Positions 37,736-49,500 of a DNA stretch of 60,248 nt are shown here, in pieces; positions within the stretch are counted from its first letter, which is position 1; every line of letters starts with the position of its first letter. The position numbers were made by a program, and so were the translations under genes. The stretch covers positions 1 to 60,248 of the forward strand of contig NZ_QPKI01000003.1 of the NCBI RefSeq assembly GCF_003339685.1. Direction: 5' to 3'. The stretch is from Halomonas sp. DQ26W (GTDB taxonomy: Bacteria > Pseudomonadota > Gammaproteobacteria > Pseudomonadales > Halomonadaceae). The notes under the pieces were generated by a model. It was not told where the DNA came from. It did no database searches and worked only from the letters and a program-made list of their open reading frames with translations.

Positions 37736-38527
37736 TTAGGACTCGATCCACAGCTCCATCGCCGTGGTATACAGTATTTCGATGCCTTGTGGTGTCTTGA
37801 CAACAATTCGGGCGGCACTATCCATATCCAGGGCCTGGCTTGGCGCAATACCCTGTCTGTCAGCCGCTATCAGCAACAGCGCCTGGCGCGACGCCTCGCT
37901 GGCGGTGGCCGCCACCACACTGATACCAAGAGTCCTGGGCAGGGCGGGTATTGCCACGGGACTCGGCCTGACCAGCCGGTGCACCAGTGCCGCATCGGTC
38001 AGGCTGATACGACGTCCGACGCCCTGTTCGGGAAGCCCCGCATGCTCCAGGGATAACCACCAGGCGTCACCGGGCGGCAGGCCACGGGTGCGAATCACAC
38101 CACCAACCTCGACCATCATGTGTTCTATCTGACCTTCGACCAGCCATTCCGTGAGGCGATCGACGGCAAGTGCGTGCATGAGACGCTCCAGTTCGTCGCC
38201 AAGCGAGGCAGGGGGCGCTGTCAGTATCCGCGGGGTGACGGAAAAAGCGGCGACCAGCGTACCCAGGAGGGCTGCTCGCTGCTGCTGGAGTTGTGCCAGT
38301 TCACCTTGTATGCCGATCGATATACGTTCGCTATCATCAGCATCGAGATCGGCATACAGGGTGATATGGTAACCCGTACCCAGGGCAGTACCCTGGTAAA
38401 GCTGTTCCTGAAGCTGGCTGCGACAGGCGCTTAACAGTGCCATGGGCAGCATCACCAGCAGGAACATGAACAGGGCTGGCCCACCTTGGGCCAGCCCTGC
38501 AAGTCGCCGTGAGGCGAGTGATATCAT
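37736..38527 (-). CDS. Degenerate ApbE-like lipoprotein in the nqr operon
   Basis: 263 aa. N-terminal helix and lipobox-like LLSAC, then ApbE remnants: [15 protein letters not shown] (family GT.MGT.Y), [12 protein letters not shown] (family AKGyavDr), [12 protein letters not shown] (family vEiGGE.R..G) and a late [16 protein letters not shown]. The central ApbE block with SxGxFDPT, the AKG lysine, and the HIIDPrTG and ADalaT metal-binding region are missing or unrecognisable. It is about 80 residues shorter than typical ApbE. The frame is intact, so it is a diverged gene, not a fresh frameshift. It overlaps nqrF by 4 bp. Flavinylation of NqrB/C may need another ApbE. Confidence 0.75.
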   Translation of the reverse strand: MISLASRRLAGLAQGGPALFMFLLVMLPMALLSACRSQLQEQLYQGTALGTGYHITLYADLDADDSERISIGIQGELAQLQQQRAALLGTLVAAFSVTPRILTAPPASLGDELERLMHALAVDRLTEWLVEGQIEHMMVEVGGVIRTRGLPPGDAWWLSLEHAGLPEQGVGRRISLTDAALVHRLVRPSPVAIPALPRTLGISVVAATASEASRQALLLIAADRQGIAPSQALDMDSAARIVVKTPQGIEILYTTAMELWIES

Positions 38528-39756
38528 CCGCCAAAGTCGTCCAGCAGGATGTTCTCGGGCTCCACCCCCAGATCAAGCAGCAGCTTGATCACAGAGGCAT
38601 TCATCATGGGCGGCCCGCACATGTAGTACTCGCAGTCCTCGGGCGCCGGATGGTCCTTGAGGTAGTTCTCGTAGAGGACGTTGTGAATGAAGCCGGTGGG
38701 GCCTTCCCAGTTGTCCTCGGGCAACGCATCGGAGAGCGCCAGGTGCCAATTGAAGTTGGGGAACTCCTCGGCCAGCTGGTCGTACTCTTCGTTGTAGAAC
38801 GTTTCACGCCATGAGCGCGCGCCGTACCAGAACGAGATCTTGCGGTCTGTTTTCAGACGCTTGAGCTGGTCGAAGATGTGGCTACGCATGGGTGCCATGC
38901 CGGCACCACCGCCGATGAAGATCATTTCCGCGTCGGTGTCCTTGGCGAAGAACTCACCGAAGGGCCCCATCACCGTGACCTTGTCACCCGGCTTCAGGCT
39001 GAAGACATAGGTCGACATCAGTCCGGGCGGATGATTGGTATTGGGCGGCGGTGTGGCGATACGGATGTTGAACTTGAGCATCCCCACTTCTTCGGGATAG
39101 TTCGCCATGGAGTAGGCGCGGATGACCTCCTCGTCGTTTTTGTGGGAGAGCTTGAACAGGTCAAACTTCTCCCAGTCGCCACGGTAATCCTCCTCGATAT
39201 CGAAATCGGAAAACTTGATGTTGTAGGGCGGCGCCACCAGCTGAACGTAGCCGCCGGCACGAAAATCCACGTTCTCGCCTTCGGGCAGCTTGAGGTTGAG
39301 TTCCTTGATGAAGGTGGCGACGTTGGGATTGGAGATGACCTCGCACTCCCACTTCTTGACGCCGAAGACCTCCTCGGGAACCTCCACCTTCATGTCCTGC
39401 TTCACCGGCACCTGACAGGAGAGACGCCAGCCCTCCTTCTTCTCACGCATGGTGAAGTGGGACTCTTCGGTGGGCAGGATGGCGCCGCCACCCTCCTCTA
39501 CACGACACTTGCACTGGGCGCAGGAACCGCCGCCGCCGCAGGCGGACGACAGGAAAATGCCGTTGGCAGCCAGAGTATTCAACAGTTTTCCACCCGCTTG
39601 GGTGGTCAAGGTGTGTTCGGGATCGCCGTTGACCTCGATGGTCACGTCCCCGCTGCTGACGAGCTTGCTGCGAGCCGCCAGGATCACCAGGGTCAGACCG
39701 ATGACGATCAAGGTGAACATGAACACACCGAGCAAGATGACATTTGTTGCAACCAT
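38524..39756 (-). CDS. nqrF: Na+-NQR subunit F (NADH dehydrogenase, FAD and 2Fe-2S)
   Basis: 410 aa. One N-terminal transmembrane helix, then a ferredoxin domain with [12 protein letters not shown] (cysteines near 73, 79, 82, with the fourth in RLSCQV). The flavin reductase domain has [11 protein letters not shown] for FAD and [12 protein letters not shown] for NADH. It passes electrons from NADH into the pump. The nqrE-nqrF gap of 71 bp holds a hairpin. No start ambiguity. Confidence 0.97.
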   Translation of the reverse strand: MVATNVILLGVFMFTLIVIGLTLVILAARSKLVSSGDVTIEVNGDPEHTLTTQAGGKLLNTLAANGIFLSSACGGGGSCAQCKCRVEEGGGAILPTEESHFTMREKKEGWRLSCQVPVKQDMKVEVPEEVFGVKKWECEVISNPNVATFIKELNLKLPEGENVDFRAGGYVQLVAPPYNIKFSDFDIEEDYRGDWEKFDLFKLSHKNDEEVIRAYSMANYPEEVGMLKFNIRIATPPPNTNHPPGLMSTYVFSLKPGDKVTVMGPFGEFFAKDTDAEMIFIGGGAGMAPMRSHIFDQLKRLKTDRKISFWYGARSWRETFYNEEYDQLAEEFPNFNWHLALSDALPEDNWEGPTGFIHNVLYENYLKDHPAPEDCEYYMCGPPMMNASVIKLLLDLGVEPENILLDDFGG

Positions 39757-39791
39757 GTCGGTTTCCTATTTGCTGTGAGTAACCGGATTCC

Positions 39792-39810
39792 TGGCGGTGC
39801 CTTGCACCGC
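39792..39810 (-). other. Intercistronic hairpin between nqrE and nqrF
   Basis: An 8-bp stem GGCGGTGC / GCACCGCC with a 3-nt loop lies in the nqrE-nqrF mRNA gap. With no U-run, it may tune processing or stability so that NqrF is made in a different amount from the membrane subunits. Confidence 0.4.
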
Positions 39811-39827
39811 CGGAAACAAGCCCTGGC

Positions 39828-40445
39828 TCAGAGCTGAATGCCCGAGAAGGACATGAAGCCCAGCGACATCAGACCCACGGTGATGAAGGTGATGCCCAGG
39901 CCCTGCAGGCCAGCAGGCACGTCGCTGTACTTGAGCTTCTCGCGCAGGCCGGCAAGCGCGGTGATCGCCAACGCCCAGCCGACTCCGGAACCGAAGCCGT
40001 AGACCACGGACTCGCCGAAGTTGTAGTTACGCTCAACCATGAACAGCACGCCACCGAGGATGGCGCAGTTTACGGTGATCAACGGCAGGAAGACGCCCAG
40101 GGCGTTGTAGAGCACCGGCACGTACTTGTCGAGGAACATCTCGAGGATCTGCACCAGGGCAGCGATGACGCCGATATAGGAGAGCAGACCCAGGAACGAC
40201 AGATCGACGTTTTCGGTGCCGCTGATCCCGGTCCAGGTCAGCGCCCCTTCCGCCAGCAGGCCATTGTAGATGATGTTATTGACCGGCACGGAGATGGTCA
40301 GCACCACGATGACCGCGACACCCAGACCAAACGCCGCAGAGACCTTCTTGGAAACCGCCAGGAAGGTACACATGCCCAGGAAGAACGCCAGGGCCAGGTT
40401 CTCGACGAAGACAGAGGCGACGAACAGGCTAATATAGTGATCCAT
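39828..40445 (-). CDS. nqrE: Na+-NQR subunit E
   Basis: 205 aa with six membrane helices. Typical Nqr[20 protein letters not shown], the [12 protein letters not shown] stretch with a Cys, and [20 protein letters not shown]. The two cysteines, together with those of NqrD, hold the Fe centre in the membrane. It starts one base after nqrD. Confidence 0.95.
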   Translation of the reverse strand: MDHYISLFVASVFVENLALAFFLGMCTFLAVSKKVSAAFGLGVAVIVVLTISVPVNNIIYNGLLAEGALTWTGISGTENVDLSFLGLLSYIGVIAALVQILEMFLDKYVPVLYNALGVFLPLITVNCAILGGVLFMVERNYNFGESVVYGFGSGVGWALAITALAGLREKLKYSDVPAGLQGLGITFITVGLMSLGFMSFSGIQL

Positions 40446-40446
40446 G

Positions 40447-41115
40447 TTACACAGCCTCCTTCGGCTCGGTGTTGTGCTTCATCTTGAACTCGTTCTCCTC
40501 GACCTGCTCGGGATGCGTCTCGCGAATGATCCAGATCAGCAGGCCGATGATGAAGAACGCCGAGGGCGGCAGCAGCAGCAGGCCGTTGGGCACGTACCAG
40601 CCGCCATCCTGTACCGGCTGCAGAACGGTGAAGCCGAACACGCTGCCGGAACCGAACAGCTCACGCACGAAGCCGACGAACATCAGCACCAGACCATAGC
40701 CGAGGCCGTTGCCGATGCCGTCCAGGAAAGAGAGCTTCGGGCTGTTCTGCATGGCGAAGCCTTCGGCACGGCCCATGATGATGCAGTTGGTGATGATCAA
40801 CCCCACAAACACCGAGAGCTGCTTGGACATCTCGTAAGCAAACGCCTTGAGCACCTGGTCGACCACTATGACCAGCGAGGCGATGATGGTCATCTGCACG
40901 ATGATACGGATCGCCGAGGGAATATGATGGCGGATCAGCGACACGAACAGGTTAGAGAAGGCACAGACGAAAATCACCGCCAGGGTCATGACCAGCGACA
41001 CGCTCATGCTGGTCGTTACCGCCAGTGCGGAGCAGATACCGAGCACCTGCAGGGCGATGGGGTTGTTCTTCGTCAAAGGCGTCGTAAGGATGCTTTTGGG
41101 ACTGGCTTCAGCCAT
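40447..41115 (-). CDS. nqrD: Na+-NQR subunit D
   Basis: 222 aa, six helices. It has [22 protein letters not shown] near the N-terminus and [17 protein letters not shown], the paired half of the NqrE fold with its Cys residues. It starts two bases after nqrC. Confidence 0.95.
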   Translation of the reverse strand: MAEASPKSILTTPLTKNNPIALQVLGICSALAVTTSMSVSLVMTLAVIFVCAFSNLFVSLIRHHIPSAIRIIVQMTIIASLVIVVDQVLKAFAYEMSKQLSVFVGLIITNCIIMGRAEGFAMQNSPKLSFLDGIGNGLGYGLVLMFVGFVRELFGSGSVFGFTVLQPVQDGGWYVPNGLLLLPPSAFFIIGLLIWIIRETHPEQVEENEFKMKHNTEPKEAV

Positions 41116-41117
41116 GA

Positions 41118-41933
41118 TCAGGCTCCTTCCGCTTCGAATTCGACATCGGCTTCCTGAGCGTCTTCCGGATCGATACCACTGCGGAACTTCGCCAGGTACT
41201 CACCGAAACCTTCCGGGCTCAGCCAGAACTGCACCATATTGGTGACGCCGTTGGCCGTCAGGGTGGCACCAGCCAGGCCATCGACCTGATGCTCACCGGT
41301 GCCGCTGCCACGCGCCACGCGAATGGCCGGCTGTACACTCTCTTCGTCGGCATAGATTTCCTTGCCCTCCCACTGAGCCTGCCAGCGCGGATTGTTGACC
41401 TCGGCGCCAAGCCCCGGTGTCTCACTGTGCTCGTAGTAGGTAATGCCGACAATGGTGTTGCCGTCGCCCTCGATGGACATGTAGCCCCGCATCAGACCCC
41501 ACAGACCCTGGCCACGGATCGGCACGATGATCTGTTCGGGATCGTCGGGATCACCGACCAGATAGACGGTGGCAAAGTTCTCGACGCGGGACAGGCCGGC
41601 GATGTCGCGCTCCCCGGAGAGGGTACGGCCGGTGGCCGGATCCCGCGACGCCTTGAAGTGATCGAAGGTCTCCGGATCGAACTGGTCGGTGTACTCGCCG
41701 GTACGCATGTCGACTACCCGCGGGTTGATCTCGGCGAAGGTGGCCTCCACGTCGATGCCACGCTCATAGAGGTTGGCGACGCGCAGGATATTGGTCTTGC
41801 GGTCGAGTTCCACGTTGAGCTGCTGCATGGGTCGTAGTGCCACCGCGGCGGTGGAGACGATGACCGAACACACGATGCAGAGTGCGAACGCCACCCCCAA
41901 GATCTTCTTGATGGAGTTATTGCTCTGTGCCAT
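41118..41933 (-). CDS. nqrC: Na+-NQR subunit C (covalent FMN)
   Basis: 271 aa from ATG 41933; the frame is open upstream into nqrB but [19 protein letters not shown] is the normal start. One transmembrane helix and a periplasmic FMN domain. The flavinylation motif is [15 protein letters not shown], where the Thr receives FMN by phosphoester bond through ApbE. The start overlaps the nqrB stop (TGATG). Confidence 0.95.
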   Translation of the reverse strand: MAQSNNSIKKILGVAFALCIVCSVIVSTAAVALRPMQQLNVELDRKTNILRVANLYERGIDVEATFAEINPRVVDMRTGEYTDQFDPETFDHFKASRDPATGRTLSGERDIAGLSRVENFATVYLVGDPDDPEQIIVPIRGQGLWGLMRGYMSIEGDGNTIVGITYYEHSETPGLGAEVNNPRWQAQWEGKEIYADEESVQPAIRVARGSGTGEHQVDGLAGATLTANGVTNMVQFWLSPEGFGEYLAKFRSGIDPEDAQEADVEFEAEGA

Positions 41934-43159
41934 CAGGCAGTCTCCTCGGCCGGAACACCGGTGCGCTGCAGGCGGCGCTTGATGTTGGCCTGAACAAAGA
42001 AGTGATCGATCAACGGCGCGAACAGGTTGGCAAACAGGATCGCCAACATGATGCCCTCGGGAAACGCCGGATTGACCACACGGATCAACACGGTCATGAC
42101 ACCGATGAGTGCGCCGAAGATCAGCCTTCCCTGGTTGGTCATGGAGGCGGACACCGGGTCGGTGGCCATGAAGACCATGCCGAAGGCGAAGCCACCGACC
42201 ACCAGGTGCCAATACCAGGGCATGGCAAACATCGGGTTGGTGTCGGAACCGATCAGGTTGAACAGCGCGCTGGTCGCCACCATGCCGAGGAACACCCCGA
42301 GCATGATTCGCCACGAAGCGATCTTGGTCCATAGCAGCACGGCAGCACCCAGCAGGATCGCCAGCGTGGAGGTCTCACCGATCGAACCGGGCATGAAGCC
42401 GAGGAAGGCGTCCCACCAGGTAAATTCGCTGGTCAGTGCGGCCATGCCCTCCTGAAAGGCCAGGGAAAGGGCCGTCGCCCCGGTGTAGCCGTCGGCTGCT
42501 ACCCAGACCGCGTCACCCGAGATCTGCGCCGGGTAGGCGAAGTAGAGGAAGGCACGGCCGGTCAGTGCCGGGTTGAGGAAGTTCTTGCCGGTACCGCCAA
42601 AGATTTCCTTGCCGATCACGATACCGAAGGTGATACCCAGGGCAACCTGCCACAGCGGGATGTCCACCGGCAGGATCAGCGCGTAGAGCACCGAGGAGAC
42701 GAAGAAGCCTTCGTTGACCTCGTGGCCACGCTTGACGGCGAAGACCACCTCCCAGAACCCCCCGACCACGAAGGTCACGAGATAGATCGGCAGGAAGTAG
42801 GTCGCTCCGAGCACGATATTGGACCAGAAGCTGCCCGGATCGTGGCCGGCGGTCAGCGTCAGCATGATGGCCTCGCGCCAGCCCGCCATGGAAGCGTAGT
42901 CTTCGGCAATCGCCATGTTGGACTGCCAGCCGGCATTCCACATGCCGAAGAGCATCGCCGGGAAGGTGCAGGCCCAGACCGTGATCATGATGCGCTTGAG
43001 GTCGACCCCGTCTCGCACGTGGGCGGTGGTCTTGGCCACGCTTGGCGGCGCATAGAAGATGGTGTCGACCGCTTCAAACAGCGGATACATCTTCTCGTAC
43101 TTGCCACCCTTGTGGAAGTGCGGTTCGAGATTGTCGAGTGTCTGTCGGATACCCATCAT
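41933..43159 (-). CDS. nqrB: Na+-NQR subunit B (sodium channel, covalent FMN)
   Basis: 408-aa membrane subunit with about ten helices. The FMN attachment site is [12 protein letters not shown]; riboflavin is bound nearby in the family. The N-terminal [15 protein letters not shown] matches NqrB. It starts at the end of nqrA with overlapping bases, so nqrA and nqrB are coupled. Confidence 0.97.
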   Translation of the reverse strand: MMGIRQTLDNLEPHFHKGGKYEKMYPLFEAVDTIFYAPPSVAKTTAHVRDGVDLKRIMITVWACTFPAMLFGMWNAGWQSNMAIAEDYASMAGWREAIMLTLTAGHDPGSFWSNIVLGATYFLPIYLVTFVVGGFWEVVFAVKRGHEVNEGFFVSSVLYALILPVDIPLWQVALGITFGIVIGKEIFGGTGKNFLNPALTGRAFLYFAYPAQISGDAVWVAADGYTGATALSLAFQEGMAALTSEFTWWDAFLGFMPGSIGETSTLAILLGAAVLLWTKIASWRIMLGVFLGMVATSALFNLIGSDTNPMFAMPWYWHLVVGGFAFGMVFMATDPVSASMTNQGRLIFGALIGVMTVLIRVVNPAFPEGIMLAILFANLFAPLIDHFFVQANIKRRLQRTGVPAEETA

Positions 43160-44508
43160 CAGGCCTCTTTCTCGATCAAGGTGAGGTTGTCACGCAGGAT
43201 GGGACCGTATTCGTACTTGCCGGGGCACGCATAGGTGCACAGCGCCAGGTCCTCTTCATCCAGCTCCAGGCATCCGAGCTGCATGGCCACCTCGATGTCG
43301 CCGACGATCAAGGAGCGCAGCAGCTGGGTGGGCATGATATCCAGTGGCATCAGTTCCTCGTACATGCCGACCGGCACCATGGCGCGCTCGGAGCCATTCG
43401 TCGAAGTGGTGGGAGCGTAGTTGCGCAGCCCCATAAACTTCGACAGATAGATGCCCATGACCGAGTGCCGGTTGGTACCCGGCGACAGCCATCCCATGAA
43501 CTGTCGCTTGTTACCCTCTTCCAGCATGCTGAACTGGTTGTGGAAGCGACCCAGGTAGCGTAGCGCCCCTTCACAGGAAAAGCCGGAGAATACCGAACCG
43601 GAAATCACCCGCGTCTCATCGGGTTCGATGACTTCACCGGCCAGCAGCTCTTGGGTACTCGCCCCAATACGGGTCCGCAGCAACCGCGGGTTCTCGGCCC
43701 GGGGGCCGCCCACGGCGACGACGCGGCTCACGTCGAGCTTGCCCTCGGCGAACAGCTTGCCGAAGGCGATCACATCCTGATAGCCGATGTGCCATACGCG
43801 CTTGTGCAGGGCGACGGGCGACAGGAAATGGATGTGGGTCCCTACCAGCCCGGCAGGATGCGGCCCGGAGAAGGTCTCGACCTGCACGCCGGAGACATCG
43901 GCCCCGGGGATCTGTGCCCCGGGGGCGGTACAGAGGTAGACCTTGCCCTCGGTCAGGCGCGCCAGCACCTTGAGACCGTCTTCGAATGCTTCCGGCTGTT
44001 CGTTGATGATCCCGGCAGGGTCAGGACACAGCGGGTGGGTATCGACGGCGGTGACGAAGATATCGGACGGCACGCTGTCGATGGCCGGGCTGCGCGAGTA
44101 GGGGCGGGTCCGCAGAGCGGTCCACATCCCCGACTCGACCAGCTGGTCGACCACAGCCTGGCGCTCCAGGCTATCGAGCTTGTCGCGACCATGAGCGGTG
44201 AATGACAGCGCCTCCTCGGTCTCGTCGACCTTGATGACAACGGAGAGCAGCTTACGCTTCTCGCCGCGGTTGATGGCAATGACTTCCCCGGCACCCGGTG
44301 CCGTGAAGCGCACGCCCTCGTTTTTCTTGTCGGTGAAGAGCAGCTGGCCCAGTTTCACCTTGTCCCCTTCCTGGACCTCCATGGTCGGCTTCATGCCAAC
44401 GTAGTCGGTACCCAGGATTGCCACGTGGCGCACAGGCCGCGCATCGTCGATACGCGACTCGGGCGCCCCCATGATGGGGAGATCCAGGCCTTTCTTGACT
44501 TCGATCAT
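43159..44508 (-). CDS. nqrA: Na+-NQR subunit A
   Basis: 449-aa cytoplasmic subunit that caps NqrB and takes part in quinone binding. It starts [20 protein letters not shown], close to NqrA of Vibrio. [18 protein letters not shown] is the conserved RnfC-like loop. First gene of the nqrABCDEF-apbE-like-nqrM operon. Confidence 0.96.
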   Translation of the reverse strand: MIEVKKGLDLPIMGAPESRIDDARPVRHVAILGTDYVGMKPTMEVQEGDKVKLGQLLFTDKKNEGVRFTAPGAGEVIAINRGEKRKLLSVVIKVDETEEALSFTAHGRDKLDSLERQAVVDQLVESGMWTALRTRPYSRSPAIDSVPSDIFVTAVDTHPLCPDPAGIINEQPEAFEDGLKVLARLTEGKVYLCTAPGAQIPGADVSGVQVETFSGPHPAGLVGTHIHFLSPVALHKRVWHIGYQDVIAFGKLFAEGKLDVSRVVAVGGPRAENPRLLRTRIGASTQELLAGEVIEPDETRVISGSVFSGFSCEGALRYLGRFHNQFSMLEEGNKRQFMGWLSPGTNRHSVMGIYLSKFMGLRNYAPTTSTNGSERAMVPVGMYEELMPLDIMPTQLLRSLIVGDIEVAMQLGCLELDEEDLALCTYACPGKYEYGPILRDNLTLIEKEA

Positions 44509-44597
44509 AGTCTCGCCCAGTTGATGGATCGGATATACGAAGAAAAGGGGTTCGAATGGATTCGAATTCTTATTGGCGTCAGTACGTTACCAGTCAA

Positions 44598-44642
44598 GTC
44601 CGAGGCATGCTCGGACTACCCCAAAAAATCCACGGTATTATA
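44598..44642 (-). promoter_or_regulatory. Candidate nqr promoter (-10) and leader hairpin
   Basis: On the minus strand TATAAT (44642-44637) is a perfect -10, though no good -35 is seen 17 bp upstream. Just past it is a hairpin GTCCGAG / CTCGGAC (44598-44616, 5-nt loop), which would be in the mRNA leader about 90 nt before the nqrA start. The rest of 44509-44888 holds no gene. Confidence 0.35.
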
Positions 44643-44834
44643 AAGATAAGCGTGCGCAAAGACCACACGACCTATGGTTGCAAACCGCCAGATGAGGTCC
44701 GCCATAGGATACTGACTGAGAGCCCAGAAGACGTTGAAAGACGCTGACAGCGAGCCGCCGCGCGCCCTTGAGGACAATGGGTCGGCACACTGAGGGTGCC
44801 GACGCAGATGAAGCAAGAATGACCTGGATCATGG

Positions 44835-44861
44835 CATTCCCGACCCCGGGGGTCGGGAATG
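44835..44861 (-). terminator. Terminator-like hairpin after gap
   Basis: CATTCCCGACCCC and GGGGTCGGGAATG form an almost perfect palindrome 28 bp past the gap stop. It has no U-run, so termination is inferred from stem strength and position only. Confidence 0.45.
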
Positions 44862-44888
44862 GGCGGTGCGTCACCATCACCGGCTCAC

Positions 44889-46352
44889 TCAGCCCAGGGC
44901 GCGGGGCAACTTGAGAAAATGCACATTGGACATGTGCTGTAGGATACGCACCACCTGGCAGCTGTAGCCGAACTCGTTGTCGTACCAGACGTAGAGCACC
45001 GCCTGCCTGCCATTGGCGATGGTCGCCTTGGCATCGACGATACCGGCATGCCGGTTGCCGACGAAGTCGGACGACACCACCTCCGGCGAATCGACGAAGT
45101 CGATCTGCTTCTGGAACGGCGAATCCAGCGACATACGGCGCAGGAAGTCGTTGAGGGCCTCGGCGTCGGTGTCCTTCTCCAGGCGCAGGTTGAGGATCGC
45201 CATGGAGACGTTGGGCGTCGGCACGCGGATGGCGTTGCCGGTCAGCTTGCCGGCGAACTCCGGCAGCGCCTTGGCCACCGCGCTGGCGGCACCGGTCTCG
45301 GTCAGCACCATGTTCAGCGGCGCGCTGCGGCCCCGACGGTCGCCCTTGTGGTAGTTGTCGATCAGGTTCTGGTCGTTGGTGTAGGCATGCACCGTCTCCA
45401 CGTGGCCGTGCTCGACGCCGAACTCATCGTTGAGCACCTTGAGCACCGGCACGATGGCGTTGGTGGTACAGGAAGCCGCCGAGAGAATACGGTCCTCCTC
45501 GCTGAAATCGCCGTGGTTGATGCCATACACGATGTTCTTGATATCACCCTTGCCCGGTGCGGTGAGCAGCGCCTTCGCCACGCCCTTGCACTGCAGGTGC
45601 TGGCCGAGGCCGGCCTCGTCACGCCAGATCCCGGTGTTGTCCACCACCACGGCGTTGTCGATGCCATAGACGGTGTAGTCGACATCGGTGGGAGAGTCGG
45701 CGTAGATCACTTGAATCACGTTGCCGTTGGCGGTGATGGTGCGTGCTTCGTAGTCGACGCTGATGGTGCCGTTGAATGGGCCATGCACGGAGTCGCGACG
45801 CAGCAGGCTGGCGCGCTTCTCGAGGTCCTTGGCGATGTCACCGCGGCCGCGCACGACGATGGCACGCAGGCGCAGCAGGTTGCCACCACCGGCCTTGTCC
45901 ACCAGCACCCGGGCCAGGATGCGGCCGATGCGGCCGAAACCGTAGAGCACCACGTCCTTTGGCTCGCCGTTGTTGCCGTTGGCATCGCGGCGATCGACGA
46001 TCTCGGCGAGCTCTTCACGCAGGAAGGCCACGGCGTCGCCGCCGCCCTGCTTCTTGAAGGCCACGCCCAGCTTGCCGATGTCGACGTGGGCCGGCCCCAG
46101 GTTGAGCTCGGCCATGGCCTGCACCAGCGGGAACGTATCCTGAACGGAGAGCTCCGTCCCCTCAACCTTTCTGACGAAGCGATGGTCCTTCAGGATGCGG
46201 ATCACCGAGCGGTTGAACAGCGACCGTCCATAGAGGGTGGTGACCACATTGTTGTGACGGTATAGGCTGCCGATCAGAGGGATCATCTGCTCGGCAAGGG
46301 CCTGGTTATCGTGCCAATCCTGAAAAACGGTGTCGAGGGGTTGCTGACTCAC
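44889..46352 (-). CDS. gap: Glyceraldehyde-3-phosphate dehydrogenase, N-terminally extended type
   Basis: 487 aa from the GTG at 46352, preceded by GAGG; an upstream ATG at 46415 is open but less likely. The first ~130 residues are an extra helical domain not found in classical GAPDH (about 335 aa). The core follows: VVLYGFGRIGRILARVL for NAD(P) and SAASCTTNAIVPVLKV with the catalytic Cys. This long class occurs in Pseudomonas and relatives and may serve gluconeogenesis or use NADP. Divergent from mfd. Confidence 0.92.
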   Translation of the reverse strand: MSQQPLDTVFQDWHDNQALAEQMIPLIGSLYRHNNVVTTLYGRSLFNRSVIRILKDHRFVRKVEGTELSVQDTFPLVQAMAELNLGPAHVDIGKLGVAFKKQGGGDAVAFLREELAEIVDRRDANGNNGEPKDVVLYGFGRIGRILARVLVDKAGGGNLLRLRAIVVRGRGDIAKDLEKRASLLRRDSVHGPFNGTISVDYEARTITANGNVIQVIYADSPTDVDYTVYGIDNAVVVDNTGIWRDEAGLGQHLQCKGVAKALLTAPGKGDIKNIVYGINHGDFSEEDRILSAASCTTNAIVPVLKVLNDEFGVEHGHVETVHAYTNDQNLIDNYHKGDRRGRSAPLNMVLTETGAASAVAKALPEFAGKLTGNAIRVPTPNVSMAILNLRLEKDTDAEALNDFLRRMSLDSPFQKQIDFVDSPEVVSSDFVGNRHAGIVDAKATIANGRQAVLYVWYDNEFGYSCQVVRILQHMSNVHFLKLPRALG

Positions 46353-46590
46353 GTGAAGCCTCTCTGATGATCTGGAATTCATACGCATTATCAGGCCAGC
46401 CATCGGGCGGAGCAATCGCAGGATGGTCGCAGGTGCTGTAGGGGGATTACAGAAATGGCGGGTTGACTACAAGGAATTCCTCGGGCTGGTATGATTCCTC
46501 CTTGATTGCGACGCCGAGGCCGCGCTCGAGCTCGAGCTCGACAACTGCACCCAGCCTGACCCATCGGCCTGACGAGAGAGCCTAACGATA

Positions 46591-49500
46591 GTGCCTGACG
46601 ATAACCCCATGTCCCATTTCTCACTGCTCGATCCGCCACGCCCCCAGGGTCTTCGTAACACCCTCTTCTGGCATACGCCTCCCGGTAGTGGCACCGCCCT
46701 GGCCCTGGCGTATCTTGCCGAAGATGCCCCCTTGCTGGTGGTAACGGCCGATACCGCCGGAGCCCAGCGCCTCGAGAACGACCTGCGCTTCTTCTCGACC
46801 ACGCCGATACTGCCATTCCCCGACTGGGAAACCCTGCCCTACGACAGCTTTTCACCCCACCAGGACATCGTCTCGGCACGGCTGCGCACCCTGCGCCGTC
46901 TCCAGGACGGCATGCACGGTATCGTGCTGGTGGCAATCAACACCTTGATGCAGCGCCTGCCGCCGGTGGAGTACATCGCCGGGCGCGTACTGACGCTGGA
47001 AGTGGGCATGCGCCTGGACCGCGAGAACTTCCGTGAAAGCCTATCCCGGGCCGGCTACCGGGCGGTCGAGACCGTCTACGAACCCGGGGAGTACGCCCTG
47101 CGTGGCGCCCTGATCGACCTCTACCCCATGGGCAGCGAGTCTCCCCTGCGCATCGACCTATTCGATGATGAGATCGATACCCTGAGGCACTTTGACCCTG
47201 ACACCCAGCGCAGCCGTGAAAAGGTCGATAGAGTGGAGCTACTGCCGGCGCATGAGTACTCGCTGGCCCGCTCGTCCATCACCTGTTTCCGCGAAGGGTT
47301 CGAGACCCTGTTCGACGTAGACCCGCGCCAGTGTCCGCTCTATGTCGATGCGCTCAAGGGCATCCCTTCACCTGGCCTTGAGCAGTACCTGCCGCTATTC
47401 TTCGAGGAAACCGCGACCCTGTTCGAACACCTGGCCGAAGGCACCCGGGTGGCGCTGCTTCCGGGAGCGTTCGACGCCGCGGAACATCACTGGGCGGCCA
47501 TCCAGAGCCGCTATGGGAGCCTGGGCGTTGACCCGACACGCCCCCTGCTGCCACCCCATCGCGCCTTCGTTCCTGTCGCTGAGGTATTTGCGGCCATCAA
47601 GCGCCATCCGCGGGTAGAATTGATCGACGACCCGGACCATCGCCACGCCCTGCAGCCAGAGGCCAAGGCGCCACCATCGGTACCCATCAATGCACGGGCG
47701 AAGCAGCCGCTGGCCGCCCTCGAGGGTTTTCTGGCCCGGCATCCGAACACCCGCACCCTGTTCGTCGCCGAATCCCGAGGTCGTCGCGAAGCCCTGGAAG
47801 AGACCCTGGCCCCACTTCATCTCCAACTGCCCCACGTGGCCAACTTCCGTCGATTTCTTGCCGACGACAGTCGACTGGCGATTACCGAGGGCGAGATCGA
47901 CGCCGGCCTATGGCTGGAACACCCCGACCTCGCCGTGATCAGCGAGACAGAGCTTCTCGGCGACGTGGTCCGACAGAGCCGCCGTCGGGAAAAGGCCACG
48001 GATGCCAATGAGCTGGCAGTGCGCCATCTCGCCGAGTTGCGTCCCGGCGCACCCGTCGTCCACCAGACCCACGGTGTCGGCCGCTATCGTGGCCTGGAAA
48101 CCCTTGAAGCCGGCGGCCAGGCAGCCGAGTTCGTCTCGTTGGAATACGCCGAGGGCGCCAAGCTGTATGTGCCTGTGGACAGCCTGCATCTGATATCACG
48201 CTATGCCGGAGCCGACGATGAACTGGCCCCCCTGCATCGGCTCGGCTCCGACCATTGGGACAGGGCGCGGCGAAAGGCTGCCGAAAAGATCCGTGACACG
48301 GCCGCCGAGCTGCTGGATGTCTATGCTCGCCGCGAGGCCCGCGAAGGGTTTGCCTGCGCCCCCCCGGACGAGGAATACAGCCGCTTCGCCGCCAGCTTCC
48401 CCTTCGAGGAGACCCCGGACCAGCGTGCTGCCATCGACGCGGTCATCGGCGACATGACGGCACCTCGCCCAATGGATCGCGTGGTCTGCGGCGACGTCGG
48501 CTTCGGCAAGACCGAAGTTGCCATGCGTGCCGCCTTCCTCGCCGTACAGTCGGACCGACAGGTAGTGGTACTGGTGCCCACCACCCTGCTCGCCCGCCAG
48601 CACTATGAGAACTTCCGCGATCGCTTCGCCGATACCGCCGTACAGATCGAGCTGATCTCTCGCTTCACCGCCGGCAAGGGCCAGGCCGAGTCTCTGAAGC
48701 GTATCGAGTCTGGCAAGGCCGATATCGTCATCGGCACCCACAAGTTGCTGTCGAAGTCGATGAAGCTACCCAACATGGGACTGCTGGTCATCGACGAGGA
48801 GCACCGCTTTGGCGTCACGCAGAAAGAGCGTCTGAAGAACCTGCGCGCCGAGGTCGACATCCTGACGCTAACCGCCACCCCCATCCCGCGCACCCTGAAC
48901 ATGGCCATGAGTGGTATCCGCGATCTCTCGATCATCGCCACACCACCCGCCCGCCGGCTGTCGGTGAAGACCTTCGTCCAGCAGCGCGACGAATCGGTGA
49001 TCAAGGAGGCGATCCTGCGCGAGATACTGCGTGGCGGACAGGTCTACTTCCTGCACAACGAGGTCAAGTCCATCGAGATCGCCGCCGAAAAGGTGCGCGA
49101 GCTGGTGCCCGAGGCCCGGGTGGCCGTGGCGCACGGACAGCTGCCCGAGCGCGCGCTCGAGCGGGTGATGTCCGATTTCTACCACAAGCGATTCAACGTA
49201 CTGGTCTGCTCCACGATCATCGAGACCGGCATCGACGTTCCCAGCGCCAACACCATCGTCATCGAGCGTGCCGACCGCTTCGGCCTGGCCCAGCTGCACC
49301 AGTTGCGTGGCCGGGTCGGACGCAGCCACCACCAGGCCTATGCCTATCTGCTCGCCCCGCCACCGCGAACCATGACTCGTGATGCAGCCAAGCGCCTGGA
49401 GGCGATCGCCGGCGCCGAGGACCTCGGAGCCGGATTCACCCTGGCCAGCCACGACATGGAGATCCGCGGCGCCGGGGAGCTGCTTGGCGAGGAGCAGAGT

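Noticed and set aside
44835..44861. Confident Rho-independent terminator after gap
   Set aside because: The stem is strong but no U-run follows on the transcribed strand, so it is listed only as terminator-like.
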